Shown here one piece after another: positions 38,843 to 47,046 of a stretch of DNA of 63,743 bases. Within the stretch, counting starts at the first letter, position 1; the number at the start of each line of letters is the position of its first letter. This DNA comes from DASYXW01 sp035934405. GTDB taxonomy: Bacteria; Acidobacteriota; Terriglobia; UBA7540. A program made the translations under genes and the position numbers. The DNA lies in the NCBI GenBank assembly GCA_035934405.1, contig DASYXW010000035.1:1-63743 (forward strand), read 5' to 3'. The notes beneath the pieces are model-generated. The model ran no database searches, was not told where the DNA came from, and was given only the letters and a program-made list of their open reading frames with translations.

Positions 38843-40207
38843 TCAACCGGCAATCCTCAGTCTCCGCGCCTGCGAGGACGAGAGCAGGCCATTCGGGTCA
38901 AGCTTCTGCTTCACCTCACGGAACTGATCGAGCTTGCGATACGAAGCCGCGAAAGTTTCCGGCCGCATCACGGCGTCTTTGGCTAGATACACTCGCCCGC
39001 CGCAATCGAGCACGATGGTATCAAGTTCGTGCAGGAACGGCCCGAGCGCCCGGCTCACAGGCAAATCCACCGCCAGCGTGTAGCCCCGCATCGGGAAGCT
39101 CAAGAGCCCCGGGTTCCCTTCCCCGAACCGTTTCAGTACCGCTAGAAATGCGGCGCAATGTGAACTGCCCAGCTTCTGCAACAGCGCCGCGAGCGCTTGG
39201 CGGCCGCCGTTTTCCGGCACTACAACCTGGTATTGCGCCAAGCCCCTCTTGCCGTAAAGGCGGTTCCAATTGCCGACGGCGTCGAGCGGATAAAAGAATC
39301 GCTCTAAATCAATCAACTGACGGGCCGCATCTCCGTGCCCGCGGTAATATAGGGCATTGAACGCAGCCACGGCGGCGCGGTTGAGCGCCCAGGCCGGCAA
39401 GTCGAACGGAATTTTCAGGCGATGCCTCGGCGGCAGCGACAGCGGACTCCCACGGGTGTGTGGCACGTCCCCGGCCCGGGCATGATTGCCACGGATCAGC
39501 ACGGCGCGGCCCAGGGAGTCTGCTCGCGCGAGGCAGTCCAGCCAGGCGACGGAAAACTGGTAGCCGTCGTCGGTTTCCGCCATAACGTTCAGGGTTTCAT
39601 CGAGGTTGTGCGTTCTCTGGTGATCTACGCGCACGTAAGCCGACTCGACCGGGCGCAGTCGAATCCGCGCGCTCAGGATGAAACCCGTCAGGCCCATGCC
39701 CCCGACAGTAGCCCAGAACGCGCCGCAGTTTTCGGATCGAGAGCACGCCAGTACTTCGCCCGACGAAACGAGGAGCCGAAAGTCGAGCAAAAACCCCGAG
39801 ATCGTGCCGTCGCGATGATGGTTCTTACCGTGAACGTCGGCAGCGATGGCGCCGCCGACCGTGACAAACTTGGTGCCGGGCGTTACCGGCAGGAAAAACC
39901 CGCGCGGCAGGAAGTACTCGATGATCTCGGCTAAACTCACGCCGCACTCGCATTCGAGCACCGCGGTCCGCTCGTCGAAGGAAATGAAACGATTGAGGCG
40001 GATCGGGCAAATCGTCCCGGCGTCGCGGTTGAGCGCCGCGTCACCATAACTGCGTCCGAGACCGCGCCCGATATACGATGACTCCTGGCCGGAGCCGAGA
40101 ATCGCCCGCACGTCCGAGCGCTTCTCCGGCCGATAAAGGTGGCACGGCTCGACAGGAAACCGTCCCCAACCGGAGAGCTTCTCGCTTCGATATCGCAGTT
40201 GGGACAT
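38843..40207 (-). CDS. FAD-dependent oxidoreductase, DprE1-like (decaprenyl-phospho-ribose 2-oxidase)
   Basis: A 454-residue flavoprotein. The N-terminal FAD-binding PCMH-type domain has SSYIGRGLGRSYGDAALNRD, LPRGFFLPVTPGTKFVTVGG and IAADVHGKNHHRDGTISGF, a sequence highly typical of DprE1. The C-terminal substrate domain includes AVGNWNRLYGKRGLAQYQVV and CGGRVYLAKDAVMRPETFAA (the Lys is in the position of the DprE1 substrate Lys). It would oxidise decaprenyl-phospho-ribose at C2. ATG 40207 (MSQLRYRSEK) is the start; the frame is open far upstream over the UbiA gene but that part is not conserved. It follows the UbiA-like gene by 17 bp. Confidence 0.88.
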   Translation of the reverse strand: MSQLRYRSEKLSGWGRFPVEPCHLYRPEKRSDVRAILGSGQESSYIGRGLGRSYGDAALNRDAGTICPIRLNRFISFDERTAVLECECGVSLAEIIEYFLPRGFFLPVTPGTKFVTVGGAIAADVHGKNHHRDGTISGFLLDFRLLVSSGEVLACSRSENCGAFWATVGGMGLTGFILSARIRLRPVESAYVRVDHQRTHNLDETLNVMAETDDGYQFSVAWLDCLARADSLGRAVLIRGNHARAGDVPHTRGSPLSLPPRHRLKIPFDLPAWALNRAAVAAFNALYYRGHGDAARQLIDLERFFYPLDAVGNWNRLYGKRGLAQYQVVVPENGGRQALAALLQKLGSSHCAAFLAVLKRFGEGNPGLLSFPMRGYTLAVDLPVSRALGPFLHELDTIVLDCGGRVYLAKDAVMRPETFAASYRKLDQFREVKQKLDPNGLLSSSQARRLRIAG

Positions 40208-40224
40208 GTGCGGACATGCCTGGA

Positions 40225-41151
40225 CTAGAGGTAAATGATGAGCACCACCGAGGCTGCCCACAACAGGACCACCGCCAACAGCACGGCGTCGGTGAGCAGC
40301 ATGCGCGTCGGATTGCCCCCGCCCCGGCGCTCGTGCACGAGGTACAGGTAACGGAAGATTCCGAACAGCACGAAGGGAATCGTCAACTCCAGCCGTTTGC
40401 CGGGAAACTTGGCGCGCACGTCCGCGGAAAGCGTGTACAGCGCGTACGACATCACCGTGCACGCCGTCACGACGGCAATCAACTGGTCGAGGAGTTGGGG
40501 TGAATAGCTCACCAGCGTCACGCGGTGGCGTACTGCCGCCTGCCCCAGCAGCACGACTTCGTGGCGCCGCTTGGTGAGCGCAAGAAACAGCGCCAGCAGC
40601 GTGGTGCAGACGATAAGCCAATCCGAAAGCGCCACGTGGATCACCAAGCCGCCCGCGATCACGCGGAGCACGAATCCTGCCGCCACAATGAAAACATCCA
40701 GCAGCGGGATCCGTTTCAGACCCGCCGAGTAAGCAAGGTTCAGGCAGGCGTAGAGCCCGGCCACTAGGAAGAATTGACGGTCGAGCATCCAGGCGAAAGT
40801 GAACCCGATAAGCGCCAAAAGCACGGCGGCGAGCGTCGCCGTCCTGGCGGCGAGACGCCCCGAGGCCACCGGACGCAGGCGCTTCAATGGATGCTGGCGA
40901 TCCTCGGCAACATCGAAAACATCGTTGACGAGATACACGGCGCTCGACAGGGCGCAGAACACGCCGGCCGCTGCCGCCACCACGGCGGTTTCTCGTCCGT
41001 TCTCGAGACCGCGCGAAAAAATGAGGGCAGCAAATACAAAGCCGTTCTTCACCCACTGCGTCGGGCGCAGGCTTTCAAGCAAGGGCCGGATACTGGAGTG
41101 GGCGGCCGGGGCTGCGCTTTCAACAGGAGCCGAAGTGGTGGGCGACGACAT
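40225..41151 (-). CDS. UbiA-family prenyltransferase, decaprenyl-phosphate phosphoribosyltransferase-like
   Basis: A 308-residue protein with about eight transmembrane helices. The two acidic motifs of the UbiA superfamily are NDVFDVAEDRQHPLKRLRP and YSAGLKRIPLLDVFIVAAG; RPTQWVKNGFVFAALIFSRG near the N-terminus is typical of DPPR synthase (Rv3806c-like). It would join phosphoribosyl pyrophosphate to polyprenyl phosphate, the first step toward lipid-linked D-arabinofuranose. It heads a minus-strand operon with DprE1-like, DprE2-like and YfhO-like genes. ATG 41151 gives a short Ala/Ser-rich tail before the first helix. The phosphatase of the pathway was not found nearby. Confidence 0.87.
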   Translation of the reverse strand: MSSPTTSAPVESAAPAAHSSIRPLLESLRPTQWVKNGFVFAALIFSRGLENGRETAVVAAAAGVFCALSSAVYLVNDVFDVAEDRQHPLKRLRPVASGRLAARTATLAAVLLALIGFTFAWMLDRQFFLVAGLYACLNLAYSAGLKRIPLLDVFIVAAGFVLRVIAGGLVIHVALSDWLIVCTTLLALFLALTKRRHEVVLLGQAAVRHRVTLVSYSPQLLDQLIAVVTACTVMSYALYTLSADVRAKFPGKRLELTIPFVLFGIFRYLYLVHERRGGGNPTRMLLTDAVLLAVVLLWAASVVLIIYL

Positions 41152-41261
41152 GGCAGATTCGCGCGGCGGGACGAAAAAGCGGCGCGGACTTCCGGCCCCG
41201 CCACCGGTTAGCCTAACCGAAGGGTGATGTTATGTAAATAGTAATGCGCGCCCCGGAAAGA

Positions 41262-42398
41262 TCACGAACTGGGAAGCGACAGATATCCGGCAACCTCGTC
41301 TTGGGCGAAACCAACGAGTTCGGGCTCGATCTCAACCGTCATTCCGGTCCTCCCGTGGATCGTGCGGCGGACGTGCCCGGCGAGCTTCAGGACGTTATCC
41401 GCCGTCGCCCCGCCCTGGTTCAGCAGCACCAGCGGCTGGCTCTCGTTCACTTTGGCGCCCCCCACCTCGCTTCGCTTCAGGTCGCAGATCTCCATCAGGA
41501 AGGCCGTGGGAATCTTGATTCGGCCGGTCGCGGGAAACTTGCGCTTGATCGCCTGGAGTTTCGACAAATCTCCCGCGCTGAAATTCTTCGCGACGTTGTG
41601 CTCCAGCGCCTCATATTCCGCTTTGCTGAGCAGCAGATTCTTGAAGAACGAGCCGACGTTTCCGCCCTTCTCTTCCCTCGGAAACGGGAACTTGCGGTCG
41701 CGAATCGTGATGATCGCGTGCCTGATTTCGTCGAGCGTCGGACGTTCGATGCCGCGTTGGTAGAAATAAGTTCGGACATCAGGGTAGTCAAGCTTGGGGC
41801 GTCCTTGCTTGGTGAGCTTCAGCGTCAGGCCGAAAATAAAGAACTGACCCTTGCGGCTCGCATTGAAGATGCTTCGGCGATAAGCCAGCCCGCAATCCTC
41901 TATGCCCAAAGTGTTCACTTCTTCCGTTGCCAGCTCCATCACTTCGGCGCTCTCGAACACGTCGGCGATCTCGGCCCCGTACGCCCCGATGTTTTGCACC
42001 AGCCCCGCGCCCGCCTGGCCGGGAATGTGCGACAGATTCTCGATGCCCCACCAGCCTCGCTCGACTGCATGAGCAACCACCCTGTCCCAAGTCTCCGCCG
42101 CGTTCACCCGCAACGTCACCGTCTCGGCGTTCTCGCTTGCGACCTGCAGACCGTCATTGACCGGATGCAGCACCAGCCCGTCGAATCCGCGGTCGCTGAT
42201 GAGTACGTTGCTGCCGCCACCCAGCACAAAGACCTTCACGCGCTCGGCCCGGGCAAAGGCCAGCGCCTGTTCGAGGTCTTGCGGGGTGACGATTTCGGCA
42301 AAGTAGCGCGCTGGCCCGCCAATCTTGAACGTCGTGTAAGGCTTCAGCAGGACGTTGGTTTGGATACGCAGGCCGGCAAATGGGCGAGATGACACCAT
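41262..42398 (-). CDS. murB: UDP-N-acetylenolpyruvoylglucosamine reductase
   Basis: Reduces UDP-GlcNAc-enolpyruvate to UDP-MurNAc in peptidoglycan synthesis, with FAD. Visible motifs are KPYTTFKIGGPARYFAEI, VFVLGGGSNVLISDRGFDGL, LSHIPGQAGAGLVQNIGAYG and CGLAYRRSIFNASRKGQFFI, and near the C-terminus GGNVGSFFKNLLLSK holds the catalytic Ser. At 378 residues it is the longer E. coli-like (type I) form. The ATG at 42398 is directly preceded by an octanucleotide repeat (42399-42437) with no Shine-Dalgarno. It is downstream of the acyl-CoA ligase gene in the same direction. Confidence 0.95.
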   Translation of the reverse strand: MVSSRPFAGLRIQTNVLLKPYTTFKIGGPARYFAEIVTPQDLEQALAFARAERVKVFVLGGGSNVLISDRGFDGLVLHPVNDGLQVASENAETVTLRVNAAETWDRVVAHAVERGWWGIENLSHIPGQAGAGLVQNIGAYGAEIADVFESAEVMELATEEVNTLGIEDCGLAYRRSIFNASRKGQFFIFGLTLKLTKQGRPKLDYPDVRTYFYQRGIERPTLDEIRHAIITIRDRKFPFPREEKGGNVGSFFKNLLLSKAEYEALEHNVAKNFSAGDLSKLQAIKRKFPATGRIKIPTAFLMEICDLKRSEVGGAKVNESQPLVLLNQGGATADNVLKLAGHVRRTIHGRTGMTVEIEPELVGFAQDEVAGYLSLPSS

Positions 42399-42437
42399 AG
42401 TCTTTCAGTCTTTCAGTCTTTCAGTTTTTCAGTCTCC
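42399..42437. repeat. Octanucleotide repeat leader abutting murB start
   Basis: On the minus strand the units AGACTGAA, AAACTGAA, AGACTGAA and AGACTGAA run into AGACTATG. Period is eight bases, unlike the seven-base units elsewhere. No Shine-Dalgarno is present. A related GACTGAGAGACTGACAGACT run lies at 42479-42499. Confidence 0.78.
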
Positions 42438-42502
42438 CGTCCTCCAGTGTCTCATCCAGGCAACTCTCACATCGGACTCCGGACTGAGAGACTGACAGAC
42501 TC

Positions 42503-44095
42503 TCAATGAACTCTTCGCTTCCGCCCCGCCCAATACTTCTCGCGCAGTACCTTCTTCAGAATCTTGCCTGTGCCGCCCTTGGGCAGGCTTTGCACAAACT
42601 CGACCGACTGTGGGACCTTGAATCCGGCCAAGTGTTTGCGGCAATGGCCGAGGATTTCACTCTCGGTGGTTCTCTGCCCGTCACGCATGACGACGAGCGC
42701 CTTGGGCACCTCGCCCCAGGTCTCGTCCGGCACGGCAATCACGGCGCATTCGAGCACCGCCGGAAGCTGGTATAGCACGCGCTCGATTTCCGCTGTGGCA
42801 ATGTTCTCGCCACCGCTCAGCACCATATCTTTGACGCGGTCCACAATCAGGACGTAGCCCTCGTCGTCGATTGTGGCGAGATCTCCGGTGTGAAACCAGT
42901 CGCCCTGAATCGCCCGCGCCGTCGCCTCCGGGTCGTTCCAGTAGCCGGCCATCACCAAATCGCCGCGCACGATCACTTCGCCCACTTCGCGCCCGTCCGG
43001 CTTCACATCGCGATCGTTCGAATCCACCACCCGAACCTCCGAGCCCGCCATCACGTATCCCGCCGTTGCCCGGCGACGAAGCCGCGTTTCGGCGGGTTCG
43101 CCGGCCAAGTGCTGCTTGACGTGGGCAATCGTCAGCACCGGCGAAGTTTCGGTAAGGCCATAGCCGCCTTTGGCGACGCAGCCGGGTATCTTCTGCTCGG
43201 CCTCGCGGATGAGCGCCGTATTGGTCGGCGCGCCGCCCATCATGATTTCCCGGACGCTCGAAAGGTCGTACTTCGCAAAGTCCGGATGGTTCAACAGTGC
43301 GATGAGCATTGTGGGCACGAGGTGCAGTCGCGTCACCCGGTCGCGCTCGATGATCTCGAGCAGGGCGGCCGGATCGAACTTCTTCAGCATTACGTTGCGC
43401 CCGCCGGTGAGCGCCAGGATGTGCGGCGCGCCCCAGCCGTTGACGTGAAACATCGGCACGGCATGGACGTGCACCTCGCCATCGCCGCCGCGCAATCCGA
43501 CTGCTGCGTAGAACGCGTGCAGGTAAAGATTGCGGTGCGTCAGCATCACGCCTTTGGGATGCGCCGTCGTGCCGCTGGTGTAAAAAAGCTCGGCGATCGC
43601 GTTCTCGTCAATGCCGCGGTAGTCGATTTCGCCCGGCTCTGCTTGAGCCAGCAGCTCGTCATAGAAACGAGTATGCGCCCATGAAGGTGAACCAGGACCG
43701 AGTGCCACCCAATGCTCAACTGACTCCGCCTGCGATCGCAGGCGCTCGACCAGGGGTGAAAACTCAGGATCGAAGAAGAGAACGCGCGGCGCCGCATCGT
43801 TCAGGATGTAGGCCAGTTCCTCCGGACTCAGCCGGATGTTGAGCGGCAGCAGAATCGCGCCCGTCTGAGGCACGCCATAGTAGGCTTCGAGCAGCCGGTG
43901 ACAGTTGAAGCTCAGGAACGCCACCCGGTCGCCCGGCTTCACCCCTAGCTTCAGCAGCGCATCGGACAGCCGGTCCGCGCGCTCGTTGAACTCGCGATAG
44001 GTGAACCGTTCATCGCCGCACACCACGCCGACCTTGTTGCCGAACACTCGCGCGGCGTGGCGCTTAAAGCGTACCGGCGTGAGCGGAAGAATCAT
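42503..44095 (-). CDS. AMP-forming acyl-CoA synthetase (long-chain fatty-acid--CoA ligase type)
   Basis: A 530-residue ANL-superfamily enzyme that activates a carboxylic acid to acyl-AMP and then acyl-CoA. Motifs are AELFYTSGTTAHPKGVMLTH (A3/P-loop), KGGYGLTETSPVL (A5), IQGDWFHTGDLATIDDEGYV (A7/A8) and KGGTGKILKKVLREKY with the catalytic Lys (A10). There is no signal peptide, so it is soluble or membrane-associated. Chain length cannot be read from sequence. The start is ATG 44095; the gene stands upstream of murB in the same direction with a 104-bp gap that contains the murB repeat. Confidence 0.9.
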   Translation of the reverse strand: MILPLTPVRFKRHAARVFGNKVGVVCGDERFTYREFNERADRLSDALLKLGVKPGDRVAFLSFNCHRLLEAYYGVPQTGAILLPLNIRLSPEELAYILNDAAPRVLFFDPEFSPLVERLRSQAESVEHWVALGPGSPSWAHTRFYDELLAQAEPGEIDYRGIDENAIAELFYTSGTTAHPKGVMLTHRNLYLHAFYAAVGLRGGDGEVHVHAVPMFHVNGWGAPHILALTGGRNVMLKKFDPAALLEIIERDRVTRLHLVPTMLIALLNHPDFAKYDLSSVREIMMGGAPTNTALIREAEQKIPGCVAKGGYGLTETSPVLTIAHVKQHLAGEPAETRLRRRATAGYVMAGSEVRVVDSNDRDVKPDGREVGEVIVRGDLVMAGYWNDPEATARAIQGDWFHTGDLATIDDEGYVLIVDRVKDMVLSGGENIATAEIERVLYQLPAVLECAVIAVPDETWGEVPKALVVMRDGQRTTESEILGHCRKHLAGFKVPQSVEFVQSLPKGGTGKILKKVLREKYWAGRKRRVH

Positions 44096-44243
44096 GCCGA
44101 ACCTCGTTGACAGCGGGCCGTGTACAACCGACAGTAAATGAGCGGGCCGCGTGACTAATCGGCCCTTTACAGTTAACGACTCGAAGGTTCAGCTGTCAAC
44201 TATGGAGGCTGTTCAAGCAGCTATCTTTGCCGGAGGATGCTCC

Positions 44244-44510
44244 ATGAGCCGCAGGATCAGAGAAGTGATTGCCGAAAGAAAACTAACAGTGGTTACCGAA
44301 AGCGGCGTCAGACAAGACATCGTAGTGCGGCTTGGAAAGCCGAAAGCCTCTGCGAAATCGGCTGACTTCTCCTGTCAGGTTCAGGTCGAGGGTCCTGGCG
44401 GCAAGAGAAACTCCCGCATCTTCGGGCTTGACGCCTTCCAGGCACTGGAACTTGCGCTCCGCTACATTTCATCTCTTACGCCACTTCAGGGCGCAACGTC
44501 ACACTCATGA
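44244..44510 (+). CDS. Small conserved protein, DUF6968-like
   Basis: An 88-residue soluble protein, MSRRIREVIAERKLTVVTES to the C-terminal LQGATSHS. The pattern of a short beta strand (KLTVVTESGVRQDIVVRLGK), a Cys-containing segment (FSCQVQVEGPGG) and a helix (FGLDAFQALELALRYISSL) is like the DUF6968 group; this is a tentative link. CGGAGGA lies before ATG 44244, which is better than the upstream GTG at 44151. Its stop overlaps the MATE ATG (ATGA), so they are translated together. The function is unknown; regulation of the transporter is only a guess. Confidence 0.6.
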   Translation: MSRRIREVIAERKLTVVTESGVRQDIVVRLGKPKASAKSADFSCQVQVEGPGGKRNSRIFGLDAFQALELALRYISSLTPLQGATSHS

Positions 44511-45901
44511 ACGTGTTACTCGCCAAACCGAAAGATCGTCTCGCAATCCTGCGCCGCGAACTCCCGCCCGTCGCCCACCTCGCTTGGCCGATCGTGCTCG
44601 GCAACCTCGGCTGGATGACCATGGGCATTGTGGACACCATGATGGTGGGACGCGTCAGCGCCGCAGCCATCGGCGCCGTGAGCCTGGGCAGCATCCTGTT
44701 TATCACCCTCGGTGTGTTCGGCGGCGGCCTGATGCTCGGCCTCGACACGCTTGTCCCGCAGGCCTTCGGCGCGGACCGAATCGACGACTGCCATCGCTCG
44801 CTCGTCTCCAGCCTCTGGTTCGGCGTTCCGCTCGCGGTCATCCTGCAGGCGCTCATGTGGTCCAGCCTGCCGTTGTTCGCCAGGATGGGTGTTGATCCTG
44901 CCGTGCTGGCGCTTACCGTGCCCTTCGTCAAGGCGCTCAGTTGGAGCATGGCGCCGCTGATGCTCTACTTCAGCTTTCGCGGCTACCTGCAAGGAATGAA
45001 CCTCGTTCACCCGGTGATGTTCGCGCTCGTCAGCGCCAACCTGGTGAACGGCGTCGGCGATTGGGTGCTGATTTACGGCCATTGGGGCGCGCCCGCCATG
45101 GGCGCTGTCGGTTCCGGCTGGTCCACCACGTATTCCCGCATTTATATGGCTCTGGTGCTTGCCGTCGCCATCTTGCGGCACGACCGCCGAGTTCGGGCAA
45201 GGTTGTTCCACACGCCGCTCCGGCCGGGCTTCGCACGCATCGGAAGATTGCTGCGGCTCGGACTTCCCGCCGCCTTGCAGATGCTCGCCGAAGTTGGGGT
45301 GTTTGCCCTGGCCACCACGCTCATCGCCAGGCTCGGCGCCGTTTCGCTCGCCGCCCACCAGATCGCCCTGAACGTCGTCAGCCTCACCTACATGGTGCCG
45401 CTCGGCATCGGCTCGGCGGCGGCGGTGCGCGTGGGCCAGGCGCTCGGCCGCGGCGACGTTCGCGCCGCTGGACGCTCCGGCTGGGCGGCGCTCGTGCTCG
45501 GCGCCGGCTTTATGGGCGCCTCCGCCATCATCTTTCTGGTTTTCCCGCACGCGATCGCGCGATTGTTCACACCAGACGCGGCCGTGGTCCGCATGGGGGC
45601 GCGGCTGCTGCTGGTCGGCGCTTTCTTCCAACTCTTCGACGGCATGCAGGTTGTCTCCACCGGCGCCCTGCGCGGCACCGGTGACACGCACACCGCCATG
45701 ATCTGCCATTTCTGCGCCTACTGGCTGCTCGGATTGCCCATTGGTTACTTCCTCTGCTTCAACTGGGGTTGGGGTGCGGTGGGATTGTGGATTGGACTCT
45801 GCCTGTCGCTCATCTTGCTCGGCATCGTCCTGCTGTATATCTGGCACCGCCGCGTCCCGGCGCTGGCGGAATCGCTCGTGCCGGCCCCTGCGGAGCGGTA
45901 G
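44507..45901 (+). CDS. MATE-family efflux transporter
   Basis: A 464-residue inner-membrane antiporter that exports organic compounds, using H+ or Na+. Twelve predicted helices in two six-helix halves are visible; the family patterns AWPIVLGNLGWMTMGIVDTM and MVGRVSAAAIGAVSLGS at the N-terminus and MVPLGIGSAAAVRVGQALGR in the second half match the NorM/DinF-like MATE fold. TGALRGTGDTHTA lies in the C-terminal half. The gene overlaps the small DUF6968-like gene by ATGA. The stop (45899-45901) is followed within 5 bp by the palindromic repeat at 45906, which could act as its transcript end. Confidence 0.93.
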   Translation: MNVLLAKPKDRLAILRRELPPVAHLAWPIVLGNLGWMTMGIVDTMMVGRVSAAAIGAVSLGSILFITLGVFGGGLMLGLDTLVPQAFGADRIDDCHRSLVSSLWFGVPLAVILQALMWSSLPLFARMGVDPAVLALTVPFVKALSWSMAPLMLYFSFRGYLQGMNLVHPVMFALVSANLVNGVGDWVLIYGHWGAPAMGAVGSGWSTTYSRIYMALVLAVAILRHDRRVRARLFHTPLRPGFARIGRLLRLGLPAALQMLAEVGVFALATTLIARLGAVSLAAHQIALNVVSLTYMVPLGIGSAAAVRVGQALGRGDVRAAGRSGWAALVLGAGFMGASAIIFLVFPHAIARLFTPDAAVVRMGARLLLVGAFFQLFDGMQVVSTGALRGTGDTHTAMICHFCAYWLLGLPIGYFLCFNWGWGAVGLWIGLCLSLILLGIVLLYIWHRRVPALAESLVPAPAER

Positions 45902-45905
45902 CACG

Positions 45906-46015
45906 GGTAGTGGGTCAGTTTGCTGTAGCGGCGATCTATGATCGCCGGAAGCTCTTGCAACGAAAGAGCGGCGAGCGCAGCTCGCCGCTACAGCAGTTCA
46001 AACTGAACCACTACC
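45906..46015. repeat. MITE-like inverted repeat, copy 3
   Basis: Begins GGTAGTGGGTCAGTTTGCTG and ends CAAACTGAACCACTACC (one mismatch in the terminal repeats). The interior has the hairpin TAGCGGCGATC-tat-GATCGCCGG and GCGGCGAGC-gca-GCTCGCCGC. It starts directly after the MATE gene. Confidence 0.88.
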
Positions 46016-46066
46016 GTAGCACGCGCTTGCTTCTCATTCAGCAAGAGCGAGGTTATAATCGAGCCC

Positions 46067-46354
46067 ATGGACGTCGAAAAGACCATGCAGTTCATTCTGG
46101 AGATGCAGGCCAAGCACGAGGCAGCAATGCAGCGGCACGACGAGCATCTCGCCCGATTGGACACCTCCCTCGCCCGGTTGGAAACCTCCGTCGCCACCGT
46201 CACCGACCTGGTGGGTCGCCTCGCCCAGGCCGAAATCCGCCTGGTGGAAAGAATGGACCAGCTTGCCGAGTCCCAGGCTCATACTGACCAGCGCCTGGAC
46301 GCTCTGATCGACGTAGTGGATAAGCTCGCCCGTCGCAATGGTTCCCCAAAGTAA
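46067..46354 (+). CDS. Small coiled-coil protein
   Basis: A 95-residue protein almost all coiled coil: MDVEKTMQFILEMQAKHEAA, then heptad-like HDEHLARLDTSLARLETSVA, LAQAEIRLVERMDQLAESQA and QRLDALIDVVDKLARR. No signal peptide, cysteine or membrane helix. Such proteins are common singletons in Acidobacteria, Planctomycetes and Chloroflexi; a function is not known. There is no strong Shine-Dalgarno, although the spacer contains GAGCGAGG 24 bases upstream. The 140 bp after it hold no recognised feature. Confidence 0.65.
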   Translation: MDVEKTMQFILEMQAKHEAAMQRHDEHLARLDTSLARLETSVATVTDLVGRLAQAEIRLVERMDQLAESQAHTDQRLDALIDVVDKLARRNGSPK

Positions 46355-46496
46355 CCGGCTCGTCGCCGATTTGCGAGGATGGGAAAGCCACCGCCAACTA
46401 AGCCAAGTATGGCACTTCGGGCCGTAGGCGGCAATAAAGCCAGGTAAGTTAAGCTCGACAGTGGCGTGCGCCCGCTACCGCTAGGATTGATTACTT

Positions 46497-46714
46497 ATGC
46501 CGAAAGCGAAGGAACTGATCCGATTCCTGCGTAAGGCTATCAAGAGAGCCGGCAAACCGGCTCGCACCGGATTCTCACGCACCCGGCACGGCCCATGCTT
46601 GTGGTGCCGATCCACTCCCGTGACGTTCCGCGTGGGCTGTTCCTGCGCATTCTTAAGGACGCCGGGTTTTCAGAAGAAGATTTCTTTGGAGGCAAGAAGA
46701 AAGGAAAAGCGTGA
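46497..46714 (+). pseudogene. HicA-like mRNA interferase, frameshifted
   Basis: The frame starts MPKAKELIRFLRKAIKRAG (46497). It must shift by one base near 46556, where GGCAAACCGGC probably lost an A, to continue as TGSHRILTHPARPMLVVPIH, SRDVPRGLFLRILKDAGFSE and EDFFGGKKKGKA, ending at TGA 46712-46714. That is the double-stranded-RNA-binding HicA fold with the catalytic His in GSHRIL. Without the shift, the reading frame gives a nonsensical C-terminus. It stands convergent to HicB, not in the usual operon order. A sequencing error in the A-run is possible, so the gene may be intact in the organism. Confidence 0.65.
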
Positions 46715-46723
46715 AGTTCGACT

Positions 46724-46942
46724 CTATGCCGCGAGAGAAACGGTCTCTGTGTAGACAGTTCGGGCCCGAGGGATAGGGCGGTGCGTCGCGCGGCACTCCT
46801 CGATGTAGAGCTTCATCGATTCGAGGACACTCGCCTTGGCTTCCTCGATGGAGTTCCCCAGTCCGTACACTCCCGGGAAATCCTCGCTGTAAGCCCAGTA
46901 CTGACCGGCCTCACGTTCTATTGTGATGGGGTAGGTGCACAT
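46724..46942 (-). CDS. HicB-family antitoxin-like protein
   Basis: A 72-residue protein of the HicB/UPF0150 (partial RNase H) fold: MCTYPITIEREAGQYWAYSE, DFPGVYGLGNSIEEAKASVL, ESMKLYIEECRATHRPIPRA. The pattern DFPGVYGLGNSIEEA is the family hallmark. It lacks the C-terminal ribbon-helix-helix or HTH DNA-binding part of longer HicB proteins. ATG 46942 has no clear Shine-Dalgarno; the upstream start at 46954 is also possible. Its 3' end lies 9 bp from that of the damaged HicA gene on the other strand. Without a working HicA, it may be an orphan. Confidence 0.8.
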   Translation of the reverse strand: MCTYPITIEREAGQYWAYSEDFPGVYGLGNSIEEAKASVLESMKLYIEECRATHRPIPRARTVYTETVSLAA

Positions 46943-47046
46943 GTCCACAACCACATCTTATCATGAACTCTCTGTCTTCTCCCAACGGAGGCCTGCTGGG
47001 TATTGTCCTGATTTGTGCGGTGACCTCAAGGGCGGCGCTAGGTATT

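Noticed and set aside
42399..42437. CRISPR-like array of short repeats before murB
   Set aside because: Units are 8 bases without spacers; this is a microsatellite, not a CRISPR. No cas gene is present in the window.
44516..45904. 462-codon minus-strand frame over the MATE gene
   Set aside because: Antisense to a well-conserved transporter; Ala/Gly/His/Glu-rich with no fold signature.
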